Counted from the first letter of the stretch, positions 1 through 7,086 are shown. The stretch is DNA of 7,840 nt from Collinsella sp. CAG:166 (GCA_000434535.1 FR878696.1:68273-76112), one strand, 5' to 3'. Numbers and translations are program-made. Notes: a model not told the origin generated them from the letters alone.

Positions 1-24
1 GCCCGCCTCACGAATGAGGCGGGC
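1..24 (-). terminator. Probable intrinsic terminator of ppdK
   Basis: Read on the minus strand, this is a perfect inverted repeat: a 10-bp GC-rich stem (GCCCGCCTCA pairing with TGAGGCGGGC) closed by a TTCG tetraloop. It starts about 40 bases after the ppdK stop codon. The position and stability fit a Rho-independent terminator. The T-tract that would confirm it on the minus strand would lie beyond the window edge, so it cannot be seen. The stem is symmetric and could also serve a convergent gene outside the window. Confidence 0.75.
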
Positions 25-39
25 GGCATGAAGGGGGCT

Positions 40-71
40 ACGTTAGGCGTCTAAACCCAAAACGTTAGGCG
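40..71. repeat. Short direct repeat flanking the ppdK stop codon
   Basis: The 10-mer ACGTTAGGCG occurs at 40-49 and again at 62-71 on the plus strand, a 22-base period. The second copy overlaps the ppdK TAA stop (65-67). On the minus strand the end of the gene and the first bases after it therefore look duplicated. The repeat is exact but short, and no function can be assigned. Confidence 0.6.
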
Positions 72-2815
72 GAGCGCTTCGCCTCGAGCTTGGCCTGGGC
101 GGCAGCCAGGCGTGCGAGGGGCACGCGGTAGGGCGAGCAGGACACATAGTCCACATCGGCCACGTTAAACAGGCCCTTGATGGACTTGGGGTCGCCGCCG
201 TGCTCGCCACACACGCCAAAGTGCATGTCGGGGTTGATGGCGCGACCCTTTTCGACGGCCATGCGCACCAGCTCGAGCACCGCCGCGTCGATGGTCTCGA
301 AGGGGTTGTCCTTCAAGATCTTCTTGTGCATGTACAGCGGGATGAACTTGGCCTCGGCATCGTCGCGGGAGAAGCCGAAGGTCGTCTGCGTGAGGTCGTT
401 GGTGCCAAAGCAGAAGAAGTCGGCATGATGGGCGATCTCGTCGGCGACCATGCAGGCACGCGGCAGCTCGAGCATCGTGCCCACGGGAATATTGAGCTCG
501 ACGCCTTCCTCGGCGGAAACCTCGGCGATCACGCGCTCGATGACCTCGCGGGTCTGGGCATGCTCCGCCGTGATGGAGACGAGCGGGACCATAATCTCGG
601 GACGCGGGTCGACGCCTTCCTTGATAAGGCGGGCAGCAGCCGTGGCGACGGCGCGGACCTGCATAAGCGGCAGATCGCCAAAGACGACGGACAGGCGCAC
701 GCCGCGCAGGCCGAGCATGGGGTTCGACTCGACCATGCCGTCGATACGACGAAGGCGGGTGCGCAGGACGGCAAGCTCTTCCTCGCTGGCGCCAGCGGCT
801 TCCTTCTTGGTGATGGCGACCTCGAGCTCGCGAGGATTATCCAGGAACTCATGAAGCGGCGGATCGAGCAGGCGGACGACCACATCGCGACCAGACATGG
901 TCTTGAACATCGCCAGGAAGTCCTCGGTCTGAACCTTAAGCAGGTCGGACAGGGCCTGCTGCTTCACGGCCTCATCGTCAGACAGGATAAAGCTCTGGAT
1001 GATGTTCTTGCGATCGCCCAGGAACATGTGCTCGGTGCGGCACAGGCCAATAGCCTCGGCGCCAAACTCGAGGGCAAGCTCGGCATCCTCGGGATTGTCG
1101 GCGTTGACGCGCACATGGTTGGCATGACCACAGGTCTCGTCCAGGCGAATCTCGTCGGCCCAGGACAGGATAGTGTCCAGGTCGCCGGTAAGCTCAGCGG
1201 AGACCAGATCGACGGCGCCGTCGACGACGATACCCTGGGTGCCGTCGATGGAGATGACATCACCCTCGCGCAGCACGCGGTCGCTGCCCTCGATGCGCAC
1301 GACCTTCTCGGCGGCGTCGATATGGAAGCGTTCGACGCCGCAGACGCAGGGCGTACCCATGCCGCGGGCGATAACGGCGGCATGGCTCGTCTTTCCACCG
1401 TGGCTTGTCAGAATGCCCTCGGCGGCGACCATGCCTTTCAGGTCGTCGGGGTTGGTCTCCCAGCGAACCAAAATGACTTTATGCCCCTCGGCGGAACGTG
1501 CAACGGCGTCATCGCTCGAGAACACGACCTCGCCCACGGCGGCACCGGGGCTGGCGTTCAGACCGCTGGCCAGCGCCTCGTACTTCTTGGAGGCGTCGAA
1601 CTGCGGGTGCAGGAGCTGGTCGAGCTGTGCGGGGTCGATGCGGCTCACGGCCTCCTCGCGGGTGATCAATCCCTCCTCGACCATCTCGATGGCGATGCGC
1701 AGAGCGGCGGTTGCGGTACGCTTGCCCACGCGGGTCTGGAGCATCCAGAGCTTTCCCTGCTCGATAGTGAACTCGATATCGCACATATCGCGGTAATGAT
1801 CCTCGAGCGTCAGGAACACGCGCTCGAGCTCCTCACCCGCAGACTCGAGGCCCGGGGTGGCCTTGAGGTCGGCGATGGGCTCGGTGTTGCGGATGCCGGC
1901 GACAACGTCCTCGCCCTGGGCGTTAACCAAAAAGTCACCGTAGAACTCCTTGGTGCCGTCTGCCGGGTTGCGTGTAAAGGCGACACCGGTCGCAGAGGTC
2001 TCGCCCTTGTTGCCAAAGGCCATGGCCTGCACGTTGACGGCGGTGCCGAGCTCGTCGGAAATACCATGCTGCTTGCGGTAGATGCAGGCGCGCTCGTTCA
2101 TCCAGCTGCCAAAGACAGCCTGGATGGCAAGGCGCAGCTGAAGCTCAGGATCGTGCGGGAAAAAGGGCTTGCCGTCGGCAACCTCGAGCTCGGGATACAG
2201 GGCGGCCTCGACGTTCTCGGAGAAGATGCCCTTGAAGGTCTCGACGAGCTCCTGCAGGTCCTCGGCCGAAAGCTCGGAATCGACGCGGACGCCGGCGACC
2301 AAGCGTGCCTGGGTCAGTGCATTCTCGAACAGGTCGGCGTCGACGCCCATGACGACGTTTGAGAACATCTGGATAAAGCGACGGTAGCTATCCCAGGCAA
2401 AACGCGGGTTTTGCGTCTGGGCGATGAGACCCTGAACGGAGTCGTCGTTGAGGCCCAGGTTGAGGACCGTATCCATCATACCGGGCATGGAAAACGGAGC
2501 GCCCGAACGAACCGACACGAGCAGCGGATCGGAGGCGTCGCCGAGCTTCTTGCCGCACCGGGCCTCGAGGTCGGCCTCGGCGGCAACGATCTCATCGAGT
2601 GCGCCTTCGGGCCAGACGTTGCCGGCGCCGGAGTACTCGACACAGGTCTGGCAGGTAATGGTAAAGCCACCGGGAACCGGCAGGCCGATGCGGCTCATCT
2701 CGGCAAGGTTTGCGCCCTTGCCGCCAAGCACGAAGTTCATGGACTTGTCGCCCTCGGTGACACAGGTGCCCTGGGTGTCGGTTCCAAAACGGTAAACCCT
2801 CTTGCAATCGCTCAC
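65..2815 (-). CDS. ppdK: Pyruvate, phosphate dikinase (PPDK)
   Basis: This cytosolic enzyme interconverts pyruvate + ATP + Pi and PEP + AMP + PPi. The 916 residues are slightly longer than the usual 870-890. The N-terminal ATP-grasp part carries GGKGANLAEM (31-40). The central swivelling phosphohistidine domain carries TSHGGKTSHAAVIARG, with catalytic H478 and the regulatory threonine T476. The C-terminal TIM barrel carries GLCRTEHMF (590-598), RLLDPPLHEFL (648-658) and GVCGEHGGDP with the acid/base cysteine C869. All key motifs are intact. I chose the GTG at 2815 because GGAAGGGGAA lies 5 bases before it, with GGGG 7 bases away, and the protein then starts MSDCKRVYRFG, as family members do. 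A GTG at 2836 in the same frame has no ribosome site. The gene for its regulatory protein lies directly upstream. Many anaerobes use this enzyme in PPi-dependent glycolysis; the flux direction here cannot be told from sequence. Confidence 0.97.
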   Translation of the reverse strand: MSDCKRVYRFGTDTQGTCVTEGDKSMNFVLGGKGANLAEMSRIGLPVPGGFTITCQTCVEYSGAGNVWPEGALDEIVAAEADLEARCGKKLGDASDPLLVSVRSGAPFSMPGMMDTVLNLGLNDDSVQGLIAQTQNPRFAWDSYRRFIQMFSNVVMGVDADLFENALTQARLVAGVRVDSELSAEDLQELVETFKGIFSENVEAALYPELEVADGKPFFPHDPELQLRLAIQAVFGSWMNERACIYRKQHGISDELGTAVNVQAMAFGNKGETSATGVAFTRNPADGTKEFYGDFLVNAQGEDVVAGIRNTEPIADLKATPGLESAGEELERVFLTLEDHYRDMCDIEFTIEQGKLWMLQTRVGKRTATAALRIAIEMVEEGLITREEAVSRIDPAQLDQLLHPQFDASKKYEALASGLNASPGAAVGEVVFSSDDAVARSAEGHKVILVRWETNPDDLKGMVAAEGILTSHGGKTSHAAVIARGMGTPCVCGVERFHIDAAEKVVRIEGSDRVLREGDVISIDGTQGIVVDGAVDLVSAELTGDLDTILSWADEIRLDETCGHANHVRVNADNPEDAELALEFGAEAIGLCRTEHMFLGDRKNIIQSFILSDDEAVKQQALSDLLKVQTEDFLAMFKTMSGRDVVVRLLDPPLHEFLDNPRELEVAITKKEAAGASEEELAVLRTRLRRIDGMVESNPMLGLRGVRLSVVFGDLPLMQVRAVATAAARLIKEGVDPRPEIMVPLVSITAEHAQTREVIERVIAEVSAEEGVELNIPVGTMLELPRACMVADEIAHHADFFCFGTNDLTQTTFGFSRDDAEAKFIPLYMHKKILKDNPFETIDAAVLELVRMAVEKGRAINPDMHFGVCGEHGGDPKSIKGLFNVADVDYVSCSPYRVPLARLAAAQAKLEAKRSA

Positions 2816-2820
2816 GATAC

Positions 2821-2830
2821 TTCCCCTTCC
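2821..2830 (-). promoter_or_regulatory. Ribosome binding site that sets the ppdK GTG start
   Basis: The minus strand reads GGAAGGGGAA here, with the GGGG core 7 bases before the GTG at 2815. The in-frame GTG further upstream, at 2836, is preceded by no purine-rich stretch. This decides the start seven codons inside the longest open frame. Confidence 0.75.
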
Positions 2831-2865
2831 ATGCACTTACGCGCACGACCGTGTTGACGAATCGA

Positions 2866-2880
2866 CCCGCCGAATGCGGG
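2866..2880 (-). other. Small hairpin in the ppdK 5' untranslated region
   Basis: The minus strand carries CCCGC, the loop ATTCG, then GCGGG: a 5-bp all-GC stem. It lies between the candidate -10 box (2891-2896) and the ribosome site. No T-run follows, so it is not a terminator. It could stabilise the 5' end of the mRNA. Function unknown. Confidence 0.4.
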
Positions 2881-2890
2881 CCGTGAGGGA

Positions 2891-2896
2891 ACTATA
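2891..2896 (-). promoter_or_regulatory. Candidate -10 box of the ppdK promoter
   Basis: TATAGT on the minus strand matches TATAAT at five of six positions and would place the transcript start near 2884, giving a leader of about 70 bases. No good TTGACA-like -35 lies 16-18 bases upstream. A weak -35 is what one expects of an activator-dependent promoter, and the hexamer cluster just upstream fits that idea. The call rests on one hexamer only. Confidence 0.4.
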
Positions 2897-2937
2897 CGGC
2901 GGGCATTGAGCGGGCTTGCGTAGAGGGCGCGGGGTTT

Positions 2938-2985
2938 GGTAAACGTGGTAAATATGGCGGTAAACGGTAGGTAAAGTTGGTTACC
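2938..2985. promoter_or_regulatory. TTTACC/GGTAAA hexamer cluster upstream of ppdK (possible operator array)
   Basis: On the plus strand the exact hexamer GGTAAA occurs at 2938, 2947, 2959 and 2970 in the same orientation, with steps of 9, 12 and 11 bases. A diverged copy, GGTTAC, starts at 2979. The array begins about 42 bases upstream of the candidate -10 box, where activators usually bind. An inverted relative (ACCAA at 2996-3000 facing TTGGT at 2977-2981) and an isolated inverted copy (TTTACC at 3045-3050) extend the pattern upstream. Direct repeats about one helical turn apart are typical of sites for OmpR/PhoB-type and some other activators. The regulator is unknown. Confidence 0.5.
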
Positions 2986-3121
2986 TTATGGAGATACCAA
3001 TGTAAGAAGCTTGCAGGTCAAATGCCAGTTTCTTGCTAAATCGCTTTACCATTATCGCGCATTATTTTTAGGTAGTCTTATAAAGACAGGCATTTTTAGC
3101 TACCCCAATAAGCTAGCTTTG
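2986..3121. other. AT-rich intergenic stretch between the PPDK regulator and ppdK
   Basis: This stretch is clearly richer in A and T than the coding DNA around it. It holds two weak inverted repeats: GTCTT/AAGAC at 3075-3087 with a 3-base loop, and CTAGC/GCTAG at 3113-3125, which overlaps the stop codon of the upstream gene. Neither has a T-run in the right place on the minus strand, so I see no convincing terminator. Transcription could run on into ppdK. A TTGACC hexamer on the minus strand lies in the middle of the stretch, but I could not pair it with a good -10. No protein-coding gene is supported here. Confidence 0.5.
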
Positions 3122-3988
3122 CTAGGCTCGGCGGGCGGCGCGGCGGGCACGGGCTTCTTGGATTTCCTCCAAGTGACTAATGATCTCGGAGGCGCTCTCC
3201 TCGATCGCCTTGCCGTCGGTACGCACCACAAAGCAGCCCAGGCGCTTCATGAGGGCGCGAGCTTCCTCGAGCTCGCTGCGCACGCTCTCGGGCTCGGCAT
3301 AGGAGCCGGCGACGGCACGGGCGTAGTCGTCGCCCAAGCGGCTATCGCGAATTTCGGAAATCACATCGACGGTCGAAATCAGGCCGAACAGGCGCATCGG
3401 GTCAACCTCGTAAATCGACTTCGGCGGCTCCATGCCATGGGCCAACGGAACATTGGCAACCTTGTAACCTTGATAGGCCAAATACATCGACAACGGCGTC
3501 TTGGACGTGCGCGATACGCCCAGCAGCACGATATCGGCACCCGACAGATCGTCGCAGCCGCGCCCGTCATCGTGCTCAACGAAATACTCCATGGCCTCGA
3601 TACGATGGAAATAGCGGTCATCGGTCCTGTGAATCACGCCCGCGACGCCCTTGGGCGACACACCGATAAGCGACGACAGCACGGCAAGCGTCGGGCCGAT
3701 CAGGTCGACCGAGCGAATATGCAACATACCCAGGTAATCGAGCACACGAGCACGTAGCGCCGGATCGACAATGGTATGGAACACGGCGATATCGCGATGG
3801 TCGGCATCGACACGCGGACCCACAAATGACTTGACCTGCTCAACCGAGGTCACCTTGGGCAGGCGCAAGAGATGAAAAGCCCCTTCATCAAATTGCCCGG
3901 ACGCCGCAAGCACCACCTCACAAGCGGTATCACCGAGCGAGTCGGAGATAACGATAACGGTGGGACGAGCGGTGACCGGGCAATCCAT
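3122..3988 (-). CDS. yqfL: PPDK regulatory protein, bifunctional kinase/pyrophosphorylase (DUF299 family)
   Basis: Proteins of this family (PDRP, YqfL, PpsR) inactivate PPDK or PEP synthase by ADP-dependent phosphorylation of a threonine near the catalytic histidine. They restore activity by Pi-dependent removal of that phosphate, releasing PPi. The 288 residues are near the family length. The N-terminus shows the typical VISDSLGDTA segment (about 12-21), and the nucleotide-binding loop GVSRTSKT is intact at 157-164, followed by PLSMYLA. The ATG at 3988 has AAAAGGAG six bases before it. The C-terminus ends in a charged stretch rich in Arg and Ala. The gene lies 34 bases after glyS and upstream of ppdK, which makes PPDK, rather than PEP synthase, the likely target. 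Bacillus subtilis also has yqfL in the glyQ-glyS neighbourhood. The symbol yqfL is borrowed from there; ppsR is the enteric name for the PEP synthase version. Confidence 0.93.
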   Translation of the reverse strand: MDCPVTARPTVIVISDSLGDTACEVVLAASGQFDEGAFHLLRLPKVTSVEQVKSFVGPRVDADHRDIAVFHTIVDPALRARVLDYLGMLHIRSVDLIGPTLAVLSSLIGVSPKGVAGVIHRTDDRYFHRIEAMEYFVEHDDGRGCDDLSGADIVLLGVSRTSKTPLSMYLAYQGYKVANVPLAHGMEPPKSIYEVDPMRLFGLISTVDVISEIRDSRLGDDYARAVAGSYAEPESVRSELEEARALMKRLGCFVVRTDGKAIEESASEIISHLEEIQEARARRAARRA

Positions 3989-3994
3989 GCGAGG

Positions 3995-4015
3995 CTCCTT
4001 TTGCGCTTATGCGCA
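3995..4015 (-). promoter_or_regulatory. Ribosome site and small hairpin in the glyS-yqfL gap
   Basis: The 34-base gap contains a hairpin (TGCGC, loop ATAA, GCGCA on the minus strand, 4002-4015) followed directly by AAAAGGAG (3995-4002) six bases before the ATG. The ribosome site is strong. The hairpin abuts it and has no T-run, so it is not a terminator. It could slightly modulate translation or protect the mRNA end. The spacing favours co-transcription with glyS. Confidence 0.6.
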
Positions 4016-4022
4016 GGCTGGC

Positions 4023-6119
4023 TTACTTTTTGCGGGCAAGCTCACCGATGTTGGCGATGCCGGAGAAAACGGCCTCGAAGCGGTTGAGCAGCTTAAGGCG
4101 ATTATCGCGAAGCTGCTCGTCCTTGTCCATGACCATGACCTCGTCGAAGAAACGGTCGATGGGGGCACGCAGGGCGGCAAGGGCGGCAAAAGCAGCCGGG
4201 TAATCCTCGGCAGCAAGGGCGGCATCGACAGCGGTCTGAGCAGCCTCGGAGGCATCAGCAAGCGCAAGCTCGACCTCGCCCATCAGGGCGCGGTCGTACT
4301 CCGCACCCAGCTCGGGCTTGGAGATGTGCGCGGCGCGGGCATAGGCGGTAGCCAGGTTGTCGAAGGTCTCGGCGTCGTTCTTGCGAGCCTCGTCGAGGGC
4401 GGCGCAACGGGCGAAGAAGACGGACGGGGCGATGATGTGCACCGCGGAGACGGCGGCAACGGTATCGGCCGGAATCTTCTCGTCGCGGGCCATGCTCACC
4501 AGGCGACCATGGAAGAAGTCGCGGACCTGCTGGGCAACCTCGGCAGCGTCAAAGGCAATGCCCTGCTCGGTATAGAGCTCAAGGGCGAAATCGATGAGCG
4601 ACGTGGGGTCGATCGGCAGACGGTCGCGCAGGATGTTAATGATGCCGATGGCGGCACGGCGCAGCGCGTACGGGTCGGAAGAGCCGGTCGGGGGCTCGCT
4701 GATGGCAAAGATACCGGCAATGGTATCGAGCTTATCGGCGCAGGCCACGATGCAGCCGGCGGTACCCTCGGGCAGCTCGTCGCCGGCAAAGCGGGGACGA
4801 TAGTGATCGCGGATGGCGCGGGCGACCTCGTCGTTCTCCCCCATCGCGGTGGCGTAGTAACCGCCCATCACACCCTGCTGGCTCGTGAACTCGACGACGG
4901 CGTTGGACACCAAGTCGGCCTTGCACAGGTGTGCGGCGCGACCGGCATCGGCGGCCAAGTGAGCACCCAGGTGAGCCTCACGGGCAATAGCGAGCGCGAG
5001 CTGCTCAATACGCTCGGATTTGGCGAGCACGCTGCCGAGCTTCTCCTGGAAGGCGACCTTGGCCAGACGCTCACGGAACTCGTCGAGGGAGATCTTCAGG
5101 TCCTCCTCGTAGAAGAACTTGGCGTCGTCCAGGCGAGCACGCACGACGCGCTCGTTGCCGTCGATCACGCGCTCGGCGTTCTCGGGTTTGCTGTTCGAGA
5201 CGACCACGAACTCACGCGTCAGCTTGCCCTCGCCGTCATAGATCGGGAAGTAGCGCTGGTTGGTGAGCATGGACTCGCAGATGATCTCGTGCGGAACCTT
5301 GAGGAACTCCTCATCGAAGGTACCGACGAGCACCGTCGGCCACTCGCAGAGGTTGATGACCTCCTCAAAGACCTTCTTGGGCGTGTCGACATGGCAGCCG
5401 GGGCGGGCGGCCTCGACCTCGGCGATACCGGCGAGGATGGCCTCGCGACGGCGCTCGGCGGAGAGCACGCCGGCGTCCTCGAGCACCTGCTCGTAGACAG
5501 CGGGGCTGGCGACAACGTGGTCACCGGGGCCCAGGACGCGATGGCCGCGCGTGGTGTTGCCGCTCGTCACGTCGGCAAACGACACGGGCACGACGTCCTC
5601 GCCCAGAAGGCAGCAGATCCAGCGGACCGGACGCACGAACGTGGCGTGCTCGTGGCCCCAGCGCTGAGAGCGGTAGTTGGGCCACTGCAGGCCGGCGATG
5701 GTCTTCTCGCACAGGGCCGTCAGGATCGGAGTAGCCGGGGCAGAAGGAATGTTCTTCTCGGCAAAAACGTACTCGCGGCCGTCGGTATCCTCGCGACGCA
5801 CCAGGTCCTCGGCAGCCACACCGCACTTGCGGGCAAAGCCCTGGGCAGCCTTGGTGGCGTTACCGTCGGCGTCGAAGGCGATGTTGGCCGCGGGACCGCG
5901 CTTGACCTCGTGGACCTCATCGGTCGCGGTGGCGACATCGGCAACGAGCGCGGCCAGACGACGCGGGCTCGAGATCACGCGGACCTCGCCGTGGGCCAGA
6001 CCGGCCTCGTCAAGACCCTTGGCGATCATGGTGCCAAGCTGCTTGACGGCATTGTTCAGCGGTGCGGAGGGCATTTCCTCCGTACCGATCTCAAACAGGA
6101 AATCCTTAGCGTCTGCCAT
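4023..6119 (-). CDS. glyS: Glycyl-tRNA synthetase beta subunit
   Basis: This is the large subunit of the bacterial alpha2beta2 glycyl-tRNA synthetase. It recognises tRNA-Gly and works with the alpha subunit, which activates glycine with ATP. The 698 residues match the family (about 690). The N-terminus carries the signature FLFEIGTEEMP (7-17). A conserved central segment includes QQGVMGGYYA (about 414-423), and PTGSSDPYALRR lies near residue 476. The C-terminal 100 residues resemble the helical DALR-type anticodon-binding domain (FFDEVMVMDKDEQLRDNRL). The ATG at 6119 lies 3 bases after the glyQ stop, with GAGGTG nine bases upstream inside the end of glyQ, so the two subunits are probably translationally coupled. 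The gene contains no in-frame TTA, CTA or TCA codons, which reflects strong codon bias. No truncation or frameshift is seen. Confidence 0.97.
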   Translation of the reverse strand: MADAKDFLFEIGTEEMPSAPLNNAVKQLGTMIAKGLDEAGLAHGEVRVISSPRRLAALVADVATATDEVHEVKRGPAANIAFDADGNATKAAQGFARKCGVAAEDLVRREDTDGREYVFAEKNIPSAPATPILTALCEKTIAGLQWPNYRSQRWGHEHATFVRPVRWICCLLGEDVVPVSFADVTSGNTTRGHRVLGPGDHVVASPAVYEQVLEDAGVLSAERRREAILAGIAEVEAARPGCHVDTPKKVFEEVINLCEWPTVLVGTFDEEFLKVPHEIICESMLTNQRYFPIYDGEGKLTREFVVVSNSKPENAERVIDGNERVVRARLDDAKFFYEEDLKISLDEFRERLAKVAFQEKLGSVLAKSERIEQLALAIAREAHLGAHLAADAGRAAHLCKADLVSNAVVEFTSQQGVMGGYYATAMGENDEVARAIRDHYRPRFAGDELPEGTAGCIVACADKLDTIAGIFAISEPPTGSSDPYALRRAAIGIINILRDRLPIDPTSLIDFALELYTEQGIAFDAAEVAQQVRDFFHGRLVSMARDEKIPADTVAAVSAVHIIAPSVFFARCAALDEARKNDAETFDNLATAYARAAHISKPELGAEYDRALMGEVELALADASEAAQTAVDAALAAEDYPAAFAALAALRAPIDRFFDEVMVMDKDEQLRDNRLKLLNRFEAVFSGIANIGELARKK

Positions 6120-6122
6120 GGC

Positions 6123-7034
6123 TTACGCCACCTCGCCTTCCTGGTCGGCATTCTCGTTGATTCCAGCGACCTCGGCCATATAGGCCTCGCAGCACGCCTT
6201 GGCGACGGCGCGGACGCGCAGGATGTAGTTCGCGCGCTCGACCGCGGACAGCGCGCCGCGGGCATCGAGCAGGTTGAAGGCGTGGCTGCACTTCATGACG
6301 CAGTCGTAGGCCGGCAGCGGCAGCTTGCGCTCCAGGCAGGAGTGGCACTCTGCCTCGTAGTCGTCAAACTTCTGACGCATCATCTCGACGTTGGCAACCT
6401 CAAAGTTGTAAGCGCTGAACTCGCGCTCGTTCTCGAGGAACACGTCACCGTAGGTCATGGGCGTGCCATCGGGCAGGTAGCTCCACACCAGGTCGTAGAC
6501 AGAGTTGACGCCCTGGGCATACATGGCGATACGCTCCAGGCCATAGGTGATCTCGACGGGCACGGGGTCGACCTCGATGCCGCCCACCTGCTGGAAGTAC
6601 GTGAACTGCGTGACCTCCATGCCGTTGAGCCAGACCTCCCAGCCAAGGCCCCAGGCGCCGAGCGTCGGGCTCTCCCAATCGTCCTCGACAAAGCGGACGT
6701 CATGGTCGTTGGGGTCCAGGCCAATGGCGGCCAGCGAACCCAGGTAGAGCTCCTGGGCGATGACCGGCGAGGGCTTGATGAGCACCTGGAACTGATAGTA
6801 GTGCTGCATGCGGTTGGGGTTCTCGCCGTAGCGACCGTCGGCAGGACGGCGGCAGGGCTGCGCATAGCAGGTGCGCCACTCGGCGGGACCGAGCGAGCGC
6901 AGCGTGGTCGCGGTATGGAAGGTACCGGCACCGACCTCGGAGTCATAGGGCTGCATAATGACGCAGCCCTGCTCGCCCCAGTACTGTTGGAGGCGCAGGA
7001 TGATGTCTTGGAAGGAAAGCGATGAAGCGTTCAT
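6123..7034 (-). CDS. glyQ: Glycyl-tRNA synthetase alpha subunit
   Basis: This is the catalytic class II core of the alpha2beta2 glycyl-tRNA synthetase, which forms glycyl-adenylate and charges tRNA-Gly together with GlyS. The 303 residues are the normal family length. The N-terminus has the conserved FQDIILRLQQYWGEQGCVIMQPYD region (8-31, motif 1 area). Motif 2 follows as PCRRPADGRYGENPNRMQHYYQFQ (60-83), and motif 3 is ITYGLERIAMYAQG (about 162-175). The ATG at 7034 starts the protein where family members start. GAGGGG lies 11 bases upstream, a little far, and a second GAGG touches the start region. Stop TAA at 6123-6125. The gene follows lepB after 59 bases and is coupled to glyS. That gap is too short for a T-box leader, which often controls glyQS in Firmicutes, so regulation here is probably different. 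Confidence 0.97.
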   Translation of the reverse strand: MNASSLSFQDIILRLQQYWGEQGCVIMQPYDSEVGAGTFHTATTLRSLGPAEWRTCYAQPCRRPADGRYGENPNRMQHYYQFQVLIKPSPVIAQELYLGSLAAIGLDPNDHDVRFVEDDWESPTLGAWGLGWEVWLNGMEVTQFTYFQQVGGIEVDPVPVEITYGLERIAMYAQGVNSVYDLVWSYLPDGTPMTYGDVFLENEREFSAYNFEVANVEMMRQKFDDYEAECHSCLERKLPLPAYDCVMKCSHAFNLLDARGALSAVERANYILRVRAVAKACCEAYMAEVAGINENADQEGEVA

Positions 7035-7045
7035 GCCTCTAATAT

Positions 7046-7061
7046 CCCCTCGTCGAAACGA
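7046..7061 (-). promoter_or_regulatory. glyQ ribosome site next to a TTCG-loop mini-hairpin
   Basis: On the minus strand GAGGGG (7046-7051) lies 11 bases before the glyQ ATG, longer than the usual 5-9. A closer GAGG (7036-7039) lies only one base before the ATG, probably too near to be the main site. Just upstream, TCGT-TTCG-ACGA (7050-7061) can form a 4-bp stem with a TTCG loop. The hairpin is short and its role is speculative. Confidence 0.4.
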
Positions 7062-7070
7062 TTACACGGT

Positions 7071-7086
7071 TAGGTACTGTACTATA
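7071..7086 (-). promoter_or_regulatory. Candidate glyQ promoter -10 overlapped by a near-palindrome
   Basis: TATAGT on the minus strand (7081-7086) is the same hexamer proposed as the ppdK -10 box and lies about 47 bases before the glyQ ATG. It overlaps an imperfect palindrome, TAGGTACTGTACTA on the plus strand (7071-7084), with GTAC-T-GTAC at its centre. No clear -35 is visible within the end of lepB. Either glyQ has a weak promoter of its own that a repressor could cover, or it is simply read through from lepB. Confidence 0.3.

Noticed and set aside
200..2362. A 720-codon open frame on the plus strand inside ppdK
   Set aside because: It is in register with ppdK codons and explained by the same codon bias. 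No family is recognisable, and the opposite strand encodes an intact PPDK.
2813..2836. GTG at 2836 as the ppdK start
   Set aside because: No ribosome site precedes it, and the seven extra residues are not like PPDK N-termini. The GTG at 2815 has a good site.
2866..2880. Hairpin in the ppdK leader considered as an attenuator or riboswitch
   Set aside because: It is a single 5-bp stem with no T-run and no alternative pairing partner that I could see in the short leader.
2981..3052. A 23-codon minus-strand reading frame (MVKRFSKKLAF...) upstream of ppdK, and a 13-codon one before it
   Set aside because: The 23-codon frame has no Shine-Dalgarno sequence and overlaps the hexamer array. The shorter one has only a marginal G-run. 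Both are of a length expected by chance in AT-rich DNA.
3075..3087. Hairpin GTCTT/AAGAC considered as a terminator after the regulator gene
   Set aside because: The stem is only 5 bp and AT-rich, and on the minus strand it is followed by an A-rich run rather than T's. The CTAGC/GCTAG dyad at 3113-3125 fails for similar reasons.
3011..3757. A 248-codon open frame on the plus strand over the PPDK regulator
   Set aside because: Most of it is antisense to a well-conserved gene. The part in the intergenic region has no plausible ribosome site or conserved sequence.
3960..7025. A 1021-codon open frame on the plus strand covering glyS and glyQ
   Set aside because: Its codons are in exact register with the codons of both genes, so a stop would need a sense TTA, CTA or TCA, which these GC-biased genes avoid. 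The translation is low-complexity Gly/Ala/Leu/Asp with no recognisable domain, while the minus strand has full-length conserved proteins.
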